Made by a program: the position numbers and the translations under genes. Of a stretch of 64,000 bases of DNA, positions 58,330 to 64,000 are shown piece after piece (positions within the stretch are counted from its first letter, which is position 1; the number at the start of each line of letters is the position of its first letter). Below the pieces are notes generated by a model that saw only the letters and a program-made list of their open reading frames with translations, did not search any database and was not told the origin of the DNA. Source of the stretch: Micromonospora_J zhanjiangensis (GTDB lineage Bacteria > Actinomycetota > Actinomycetes > Mycobacteriales > Micromonosporaceae); assembly GCF_042650605.1 (NCBI RefSeq), contig NZ_JBHSBN010000002.1, forward strand, positions 522,510-586,509. Reading direction: 5' to 3'.

Positions 58330-59895
58330 TCAGAAGTGCGCGTGGCGCGGGCGCTCCCGGTGGCCGCGCGGGCGCGCGGTCCGGCACGACAGGGTCCCGT
58401 CCAGGCCCGCGCGGGTCGGGTCGAGGCCGGTCAGGCCGACCTCGGCCAGCCCGGAGCGGAACAGCCCGTGCTGGACCCGGCGGGCCGCCGCCGTCGCCAA
58501 CTCGTCCCGCAACGCACCGCCGCGCAGCACCGCGTCCGGGCCGAGAAGGCGCTCGACGGCGGCCACCGCCCCGGCGGTGTCGCCGTGGTCGAGCCGGGCG
58601 CGGATCTCGGTGAGGCGCTCCGGATGTCGGTGCGCCTCGTCGATCGCCCGCAGGCAGGGCAGCGGGGTGCCGGTCAGCGCGGCCAGCAGCTCCTCGCGAC
58701 GGATCTCGGCCGGGTCGTGGTCCAGCGGGACCAAAATGCCGTCCACCAGGCCGATCCGGTGCCGGGCGCCCCGGCAGTCGACCAGGCGTGTTCCGGTGCC
58801 GCCGACCGGCCGCGGCCCGGTGCCGGGGGTTGCGGGCGGCCCGGTGTCGGGGGTTTGGCGCGGTCCCGGACCGTCGGTCGGGGCCGATCCGGCGCCGGCC
58901 GGCGGCCGGTCGGGCGCGAGTGCCGCCGCCACCAGCGGGTGCAACCGGTCGACGGTGAGCAGGCCGGCTCGCAGCAACGCCAGGTCGGGCAGCAACCAGG
59001 TGGCCGCGTCCGGCAGCACCGGCAACGACTGTGCCGCCCGCCGACCGGTACGGTCCCGCAGCTCACCGCCGGCGGTCAGCTCCAGCACCAGCCGGCGCCG
59101 GCCACCGAGCCGTACGGCGAACCGGCCGGTGTCGCGGCCCTCGGCGCGCAACAGGATCGCCGCCTCGGCCGCCCAGCGGTGCGTCGCGCAGTCGTAGCCG
59201 GCCGGCACGACGGCCGGCGACCCGGACGGGTCGCCAGTCGCCGTGGTGAGTCCGTCGGCCGGGTCGGCGCGGACCGGGCCGGCGGTGCAACGGCCGGCCG
59301 CGTCCGGGCCCGCCGACAGCCGATCGGCCGCGATGTCGCCGCCGACGGGAAGGTCCGCACCGGCCCGGGCCCGCAGCTCGTGCGTGCGGCGGGCGTCCCA
59401 GAGGTGGCGGTGCAGGTCGAGCCGGAACCGCCGGTCGGGGCGCGGGTGCGGATGCGGGCCGGCGTCCGAGCGGGTGCCGTCCCACAGCGCCAGGCTGAAC
59501 CGCTGCCCGGCGTCCGCCCAGGCCGGCGGGGTGCGGGCCACGAACCACAGTGTCCCGCCGGGGCAGCCCACGTCCGGATAGTGGGCCAGCAGCACGGTCA
59601 GGCCCGGTCGCAGCAGCCCGTCCGGTCCGATCCGCGGCAGGTGCCAGCGCAGCAGGTCGGGAGCCAGGTGGCGGAGGTCGTCCCGGAGCCGGCCGGCGAG
59701 GTGGTGGCCGTACCGGCGGGCGACGGCGCGCAGGTCCAGGTCGACGTCGACCCGGGCGGCGGCGCACGCACCGGCCCAGTCCCGGACGAGCCGGCGGGCG
59801 GTCGCGGCCTTGATCATTTCGGGCGGCACGGCGAACTCGCGCACGCGCAGCCAGCAGGAGAGGCGGGAAGCCCGGTTCGCGGGGGATGGGTGCAT
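58330..59895 (-). CDS. Large protein of unknown function, MoxR-vWA operon
   Basis: 521 residues from ATG 59895, which has AAGGTGAG upstream. No membrane segments or signal. It opens with a helical part rich in Arg (AVPPEMIKAATARRLVRDWAGACAAARVDVDLDLRAVARRYGHHLAGRLRDDLRHL) and contains a stretch of Gly-Pro-Thr-rich linker at about 350-385 and a helical C-terminal third (LTEIRARLDHGDTAGAVAAVERLLGPDAVLRGGALRDELATAAARRVQHGLF). I do not recognise any domain. Same strand, upstream of the MoxR gene by 187 bp, so possibly a client or third component. Confidence 0.65.
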   Translation of the reverse strand: MHPSPANRASRLSCWLRVREFAVPPEMIKAATARRLVRDWAGACAAARVDVDLDLRAVARRYGHHLAGRLRDDLRHLAPDLLRWHLPRIGPDGLLRPGLTVLLAHYPDVGCPGGTLWFVARTPPAWADAGQRFSLALWDGTRSDAGPHPHPRPDRRFRLDLHRHLWDARRTHELRARAGADLPVGGDIAADRLSAGPDAAGRCTAGPVRADPADGLTTATGDPSGSPAVVPAGYDCATHRWAAEAAILLRAEGRDTGRFAVRLGGRRRLVLELTAGGELRDRTGRRAAQSLPVLPDAATWLLPDLALLRAGLLTVDRLHPLVAAALAPDRPPAGAGSAPTDGPGPRQTPDTGPPATPGTGPRPVGGTGTRLVDCRGARHRIGLVDGILVPLDHDPAEIRREELLAALTGTPLPCLRAIDEAHRHPERLTEIRARLDHGDTAGAVAAVERLLGPDAVLRGGALRDELATAAARRVQHGLFRSGLAEVGLTGLDPTRAGLDGTLSCRTARPRGHRERPRHAHF

Positions 59896-59931
59896 CAGCA
59901 CTCACCTTGCGCGGACGGGACCCCCAATCTG

Positions 59932-59944
59932 TTACCGGAGGTAA
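59932..59944. promoter_or_regulatory. Palindrome upstream of the 58330 gene
   Basis: TTACC-GGA-GGTAA, 37 bp before the start codon at 59895, is a candidate operator in an otherwise GC-rich leader. Confidence 0.35.
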
Positions 59945-60023
59945 TCATCGTCGGGCAGCATACCGCCGTCCCGCCCGGCGGGCCAGCGCGGCGGTGTCCA
60001 CATCGCACGGACCGGGTCGACGG

Positions 60024-60605
60024 TCAGGCGCCGATCAGGGCGAGCACCAACCGGATCTGCTCGCCGAGCATCCGGGCCTGGTGGACGCGAAACGGGTACT
60101 CGACCGGCCGGTCCCCGCCCTGGTCGGTGATTTCCAGCACCACCGCCGGGTACGCGGGCCGGGCCGTCGGCTGTTCCAGCCACAGCCGCACGATGGTGGA
60201 CGCGCCGACGGGACTGGCCGGGTACGGCGCCGAGCAGTGGATGTCCTCCACGCGGCAGATGGCGGCGCGGGTGCACCAGTCGGGGTGTTCCGGCTCGACC
60301 GGCACGGCCACCGGCGGCACGCCCGGCACCGGGATGTGGTGGGTCAGTTGGGGTGGTTCCGGCAGGCTGGCGGTCTCGAACTCGTAGGAGTTGCCGCAGT
60401 GCCGCCGACCCAGCGGGCCGGCCAGCATGTGCAGCGGGGTGAGGCCGGCCCGGACGACCTGGGCGGCCAGGTCGACCAGGTGCTCCCGGCAGGCGTAGCC
60501 GTGCCCGACGAGCGACCGGTACGGGTCGGCGGCCGAGGGTTGGTAGATCTCGATCATCTGGTCGGCGGCCTGCTCGCAGCCGAACAGCGCGGGAATGATG
60601 GACAT
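60024..60605 (-). CDS. Hypothetical protein with a DUF6907-like Cys/His segment
   Basis: 193 residues. The middle part EPEHPDWCTRAAICRVEDIHCSAP resembles the HPxWC...C...H(C)S pattern of DUF6907 proteins, small actinobacterial domains of unknown role. The N-terminus has further cysteines (FGCEQ, YACREHL, HCGN), so a metal site is plausible. The C-terminal stretch (STIVRLWLEQ...AVVLEITDQ...) is strand-rich. Same direction as the MoxR operon, 128 bp upstream of the 58330 gene. Confidence 0.65.
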   Translation of the reverse strand: MSIIPALFGCEQAADQMIEIYQPSAADPYRSLVGHGYACREHLVDLAAQVVRAGLTPLHMLAGPLGRRHCGNSYEFETASLPEPPQLTHHIPVPGVPPVAVPVEPEHPDWCTRAAICRVEDIHCSAPYPASPVGASTIVRLWLEQPTARPAYPAVVLEITDQGGDRPVEYPFRVHQARMLGEQIRLVLALIGA

Positions 60606-60694
60606 TGGCGGGACCTCGCTTCCCGTCAGACCCTGGGTTGGCGCTGGCTTCGCCGACCGGGGCAGTTCCTCAGGTCACCATCGAAGGTATGGCA

Positions 60695-60730
60695 GCTAGG
60701 CCCAGTAAGCAAGACTCAACTGGGCCTAGC
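60695..60730. promoter_or_regulatory. Large inverted repeat upstream of the small HTH gene
   Basis: GCTAGGCCCAGT (60695-60706) and ACTGGGCCTAGC (60719-60730) are perfect 12-bp arms with a 12-nt spacer, 49 bp before the 60780 start. It could be a dimer operator or a transcript hairpin. GCTAGGCCC recurs at 63736-63744. Confidence 0.55.
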
Positions 60731-60779
60731 AAAGAACAGTGTGCTGGGCATCAAGTATGCCCATGACAGCATGTGCCGC

Positions 60780-61031
60780 ATGGCCAACCTTGATCATGCC
60801 GTGAAGGCCTACCGCGCCTCGCTCGCCGCCGTCGAAGCGGCGAAGCAGGAAGCGGAGCGGCGGGTCAAGGAGTCACGGGAGCAGGTCGCCGTGCGGCGGG
60901 CCGAACTGGCGGCAGCCATCGTGGAAGCCGCGCGCGACGGCGTGCGGCAGGTCGACATCATCCGGGCGACCGGCTACTCCCGGGAGCGGGTCCGGTCCAT
61001 CCTTCGCGCGGGTGGCGTCGAGCCGGAGTAG
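60780..61031 (+). CDS. Small coiled-coil and HTH protein
   Basis: 83 residues. A charged coiled coil (VKAYRASLAAVEAAKQEAERRVKESREQVAVRRAELAAAIVEA) leads into a compact helix-turn-helix: GVRQVDIIRATGYSRERVRSILRAGG, like the sigma-70 region 4 or resolvase-type HTH found in many small actinobacterial proteins. A start at 60771 is possible. It lies between two strong palindromes (60695 and 61055), suggesting self-contained regulation. No target is known. Confidence 0.7.
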   Translation: MANLDHAVKAYRASLAAVEAAKQEAERRVKESREQVAVRRAELAAAIVEAARDGVRQVDIIRATGYSRERVRSILRAGGVEPE

Positions 61032-61054
61032 GTCGGAGCGCCCTCCGGAGGCGT

Positions 61055-61120
61055 CCCGATTTCGGCGCTACATCAAAGATGTAGTAGCTACTACTTTTTT
61101 GATGTAGCCCCGAAATTGGG
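61055..61120. terminator. Nested palindromes after the HTH gene
   Basis: Outer arms 61055-61077 and 61098-61120 match at 21 of 23 positions. Inside them are CTACATC-AAA-GATGTAG (61068-61084) and GTAGTAGCTACTAC (61081-61094). The T-run at 61095-61100 follows the inner hairpin. It probably terminates the HTH transcript; the alternative pairings are unusual. Confidence 0.55.
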
Positions 61121-61183
61121 TCCGCTCACCGCCGGGCGTCCCGTCAGCGCATGTCCGGCGGCGACAGGTGGGCGCGCGGCCGG

Positions 61184-63571
61184 TCAGAACGTGTACGTCC
61201 GGGCCACCGCCAGCATCTCCGAGGTGTGCGAGCCGGCCACGCCGACGTCCGCGGGGCGGGGCCGGAAGCCGGGCAGGCCGGTCAGCCCGTCGCTGGCGTC
61301 CATCGCCCGCAGCGCCACCTTCTCCGCCTTCGGCGCCAGCACCAGCTCGATCTCCACCCCGCCGGGCGGCGGGGCGTGCAACACGATGCCGTACGACCAG
61401 GGGCGGGCCGGGCCGGCGGCGGTGTCCGGAACGGGGTGGCCGGCCACGGTGACCGCGCGGACCTCGGCGGTGCCGGCGTCGACGTGCAGCGAGACCAGCC
61501 GGACGCCGGAGCGCTGCGGGACCAGTTCGACCCGCAGGGTGCGTCGGTCACCGGCGCGGGTGTCGGCGAGCACCTGCACGGTCGGCGCGGGCAGGGCGGC
61601 GGCCTGCGCCGGTCCGTAGCGCATCGGGCGCGGGCCGAGCGCCGGGAAGTCGGCCTCGACGGAGCCGCGGTCGTGGACGTACTGGGCGGTCCACGGCTGC
61701 GGGTCGTCCTCCTGGCTGACCCAGCGGGCCGTGCCGGTGCCGGCGTCCAGCGCGTACATCAGTTGGGTGGGTGCGGGGTGCGCGGCGTCGAACCGGTCGG
61801 TGGACAGGCCGAGCGCGGCGAACACCACGGCGGCGAGAGCGGCGACCAGCGGCGGCAGCGTCGCCGCCCGCCGGGCCCGCCAGGCGGCCAGCCCGAGCTG
61901 CCCGCCGGCGACCGGGAAGAGCAGCTCCAGCACCGGCAGCGCGGCCAACCCCAGCAGTACGGCGAAGAGCGCGGCCGCCCCGCCCTGGGCCATGCCCAGC
62001 GCGGGGAAGAGCAGCGTCACCGTGGGCAGCAGGATGAGCACCGCGACCGCGGCGGCGGCGGTCGGGCCGGCCAGTGCCCACCAGCGGCCCGGCCGGACGG
62101 TGAGGGCCAGCAGCCCGCCCAGCGCGCCGGCCAGGGCGGGCAGGGTGGCCAGGTACGCCCCGCCGGGGGCGAGGCCGGCCAGCAACACACCGAGCCCGGC
62201 CAGCCAGCCGAGGGCACCGATCGCCAGGGCGGCCGGGCCGGTCCGGCGACGGGTCAACGCGTACCAGGTGAGCAGGACCGCGGCGGCGAGCGCGCCGACC
62301 GCGAGCCGGTACCACAGCGGACGGTACGGGTCGAGCAGCTCCCGGTAGCCGGGCCGGACCGTGGTGACGCCCCACCAGAACAGCTGGGCGGCCAGCGGGG
62401 CACCGGCGAGCGGCACCAGGGTCAGCGCGAACCCGGCGGCCAGCCGTGGCCAACTGGTCCGGTCCCGGCGGCGGGCCAGCCAGGCCAGCGCCGCGACCGC
62501 GACGACGGCCAGCAGCGCCAGCGGCCAGACCAGCCAGGCCGGGTAGCGGACCAGGCCACCCGGCACCGGGAAGTAGGTGGCGTCGCCGCCCGCGGCCAGC
62601 GCCGGGATGTCGGTCGCGCCGAACGCGCGGGCCAGCCCGAGGGCGTTGTCGCCGTGTGCCTGCAGGCTGGACCGGTCCATCGCGGCCGGGGTGTCCAGCG
62701 GGGTGTGGTAGACCGCGCCACCGTCGATGTAGGCCGAGTTGAGGCCGACGAAACCCTTGGCCTGGAAGGCGGTGAAGTCGGTGTCGTTGGGCAGCAGCCG
62801 GTAGACCTCCACGGCGAACGAGGTGCCCACCGGGTGCGGCGCGGCGCCGGCGAAGAGGTCGACCAGCTTCGCGTTGCGCCGGGACGTCTCGAACATGATC
62901 ACCGGGCCGGTGCTGCCGCGCGCCTCCAGGTTCAGCACCACGCCGCCCTGGGCGGCCAGCGGGTGGCTCGCGGCGAACGCCGACGCGCCACAGAGGCAGG
63001 CCTCCTCGGCGTCGGTGAGGACGAAGACGATGTCGTTGCGCGGCCGTGGCCCGGTGGTCAGCGCCCGGGCCACCTCCAGGATCGCCGAGGTGCCCGCGGC
63101 GTCGTCGTTGCCACCCGGCCCGGTCTGCACCGAGTCGTAGTGCGCGACCACGAAGACCCGGCCGGTGGGCGCGCTGCCCGGCAGCCGGGCCACCACGTTG
63201 CGGACGTGCCCGAGCGTGCTGCCGCCGGCCGCCCCGCTGAGCTGGCCGGCCTCGTCGGCGACGGTGTCCTGCACCTCGGTCTGCAGGCCGAGGCCGCGCA
63301 GCGTGTCCACCAGGTAGCCGCGGACCCGGTCGGCGGCCGGGCTGCCGGCGACGTGCGCCTGGGCGGCGATGGTCTGGACGTGCCGGTACGCCCGTCCGGC
63401 GCTGAACCGTCCCGGGTCCGCGTCGGCCGCCCGGGGCGCCGGGTTCTGCAGGTTGACCAGGGCCCCGACGGCGACGGCCAGCAGCGCCGCGACCGCCGCG
63501 ACGGCGGACCACCGGCGGTGCCGGGGACGGATCAGGGCCCGGTCGGCCGGTGGTTCCTCGGGGGTGGCCAC
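61184..63571 (-). CDS. M28-family metallopeptidase with multi-helix membrane domain
   Basis: 795 residues from GTG 63571 (GGAGGAACCC precedes it). One N-terminal helix (WSAVAAVAALLAVAVGALV), then an extracellular M28 peptidase domain. There VVAHYDS, PGGNDDAAGTSAILEVARAL, DAEEACLCGASAF (zinc Glu and catalytic Glu), LEARGSTGPVIMFE and AYHTPLDTP-like AVYHTPLDT supply the zinc ligands. About eight membrane helices and a C-terminal soluble part of about 190 residues (LYALDAGTGTARWVSQEDDPQPW...) follow. This layout matches bacterial ER-metallopeptidase-1-like proteins. Substrates are unknown. Confidence 0.92.
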   Translation of the reverse strand: MATPEEPPADRALIRPRHRRWSAVAAVAALLAVAVGALVNLQNPAPRAADADPGRFSAGRAYRHVQTIAAQAHVAGSPAADRVRGYLVDTLRGLGLQTEVQDTVADEAGQLSGAAGGSTLGHVRNVVARLPGSAPTGRVFVVAHYDSVQTGPGGNDDAAGTSAILEVARALTTGPRPRNDIVFVLTDAEEACLCGASAFAASHPLAAQGGVVLNLEARGSTGPVIMFETSRRNAKLVDLFAGAAPHPVGTSFAVEVYRLLPNDTDFTAFQAKGFVGLNSAYIDGGAVYHTPLDTPAAMDRSSLQAHGDNALGLARAFGATDIPALAAGGDATYFPVPGGLVRYPAWLVWPLALLAVVAVAALAWLARRRDRTSWPRLAAGFALTLVPLAGAPLAAQLFWWGVTTVRPGYRELLDPYRPLWYRLAVGALAAAVLLTWYALTRRRTGPAALAIGALGWLAGLGVLLAGLAPGGAYLATLPALAGALGGLLALTVRPGRWWALAGPTAAAAVAVLILLPTVTLLFPALGMAQGGAAALFAVLLGLAALPVLELLFPVAGGQLGLAAWRARRAATLPPLVAALAAVVFAALGLSTDRFDAAHPAPTQLMYALDAGTGTARWVSQEDDPQPWTAQYVHDRGSVEADFPALGPRPMRYGPAQAAALPAPTVQVLADTRAGDRRTLRVELVPQRSGVRLVSLHVDAGTAEVRAVTVAGHPVPDTAAGPARPWSYGIVLHAPPPGGVEIELVLAPKAEKVALRAMDASDGLTGLPGFRPRPADVGVAGSHTSEMLAVARTYTF

Positions 63572-63755
63572 GGGTTCCTCCAGCGGGACGCGGGACGGGG
63601 GATGGTCATCATCCAGCACCGCGAGCCGGGATGACCAGGGCCCCGCCCGTACCCGTCGCCGGCGGCCGCGGCTACCGGAATGCGGGCCAGTGCTCCGGCC
63701 TTCAGGTCGGGGGTGGAGGCCCGCGCTGGGAGGGCCGCTAGGCCCGAGCAGTGCC

Positions 63756-63926
63756 TTAACCTCGCGCCTGCTCACTCTGCTCGGCCACGGGAACCGGCAC
63801 GATGGCGGCGATCCGGCGGCCATTGCGGGTCACGTAGAAGGTCTTGCCCTGAACGGCGGCATCGTTCAAGACCTCGGCCAGGTTCTTCCGCAGCTCGGCA
63901 ACGCTGATCTCGTTCGTGTCGGTCAT
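63756..63926 (-). CDS. Phd/YefM-type antitoxin
   Basis: 56 residues: TDTNEISVAELRKNLAEVLNDAAVQGKTFYVTRNGRRIAAIVPV, the typical Phd/YefM fold with an N-terminal DNA-binding beta-alpha unit and the short C-terminal tail. An ATG three codons earlier (63935) is possible. No toxin gene lies downstream toward 63571, so the antitoxin is an orphan on this side. It is divergent from the TnpB gene 34 bp away, with GTAC repeats between. It could act as a repressor of the TnpB promoter. Confidence 0.8.
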   Translation of the reverse strand: MTDTNEISVAELRKNLAEVLNDAAVQGKTFYVTRNGRRIAAIVPVPVAEQSEQARG

Positions 63927-63936
63927 GGCAGACATC

Positions 63937-63960
63937 GTACATTTCTGTACACTGTTGTAC
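63937..63960. promoter_or_regulatory. Three GTAC boxes at 10-bp spacing between the antitoxin and TnpB genes
   Basis: GTAC occurs at 63937-63940, 63947-63950 and 63957-63960, exactly one helical turn apart. Adjacent boxes form TGTAC/GTACA half-sites, typical of a small dimeric repressor binding in tandem. Both genes would be covered. Confidence 0.55.
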
Positions 63961-64000
63961 GTGCAGCTTCGTTATACCTTCCGTGTCTACCCGACGTCCG
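63961..64000 (+). CDS. tnpB: TnpB (RNA-guided transposon nuclease), first 13 codons only
   Basis: A GTG at 63961 opens MQLRYTFRVYPTS, the highly conserved N-terminus of IS200/IS605- and IS607-family TnpB (MxLRYxFRxYPT). The rest lies beyond the window. The start is directly next to a GTAC box, and TACACT at 63948-63953 could be a -10 box for a leaderless transcript. TnpB proteins are ancestors of Cas12 nucleases and cut DNA guided by an omega RNA from the element end. Confidence 0.7.
   Translation, partial: MQLRYTFRVYPTS

Noticed and set aside
57962..58387. Proline-rich minus-strand frame over the MoxR leader repeat
   Set aside because: It is out of frame with the MoxR gene and its composition follows from the GC-rich tandem repeat; no ribosome site or family resemblance.
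1..64000. CRISPR array or rRNA genes
   Set aside because: No regularly spaced repeats with unique spacers and no conserved rRNA segments were seen on reading through; the only short tandem repeats are those listed.

Overview
The window is a high-GC actinomycete chromosome segment. Codon use is extremely GC-biased at third positions, there are many GTG starts and 4-bp ATGA/GTGA overlaps, and the gene content (actinobacterial biotin synthase auxiliary protein, homodimeric AceE, mycothiol-type DinB protein, cellulosomal-style GH9 with CBM2) fits Micromonosporaceae. The family assignment is inference, not a measured match.

1-21.2 kb is backbone: a partial SDR, small enzymes, a secreted GH9 cellulase behind a CebR-like operator, a split biotin locus (bsaP-bioB diverging from bioF-bioD), a NarL-type two-component pair, a P450-methyltransferase pair, and an AlkB alkane hydroxylase with a candidate operator and a nearby TetR gene. 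At 21.5-21.8 kb sits a tRNA-Gly/Cys/Val operon.

21.79-40.19 kb is a genomic island inserted in the tRNA-Val gene. A 95-bp direct repeat (92 of 95 identical by eye) covering the tRNA 3' half and its terminator flanks it at 21744-21838 and 40190-40284. No integrase is left. The island carries an ABC transporter with a divergent two-component system, a TetR-controlled SDR/enoyl-CoA hydratase unit, a TetX-like flavin monooxygenase, a LacI-nat-flavin reductase-GNAT run, a PGB/M15-type peptidase, a GntR-ABC operon with a GT39-like membrane protein, an IS remnant and several broken genes.

40.4-50.2 kb holds three related winged-helix regulators with CPF...C cysteine motifs. They are interleaved with DoxX-like and other membrane proteins, transaldolase, a DUF2249-cupin protein, a cupin, AceE, a 7Fe ferredoxin and a second ferredoxin whose cysteines have all been lost. 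I read this as a redox- or gas-responsive metabolic cluster (inference).

50.2-64 kb contains an MHYT membrane protein, an epimerase, a ricin-type lectin, an atypical GH3 lipoprotein, a MoxR-vWA operon with two unknown partners, a small HTH protein between elaborate palindromes, and a large M28 membrane peptidase. The right edge has a Phd-type antitoxin gene diverging from the first 13 codons of a TnpB gene, with three GTAC boxes at exact 10-bp spacing between them. No CRISPR array or rRNA gene was seen.
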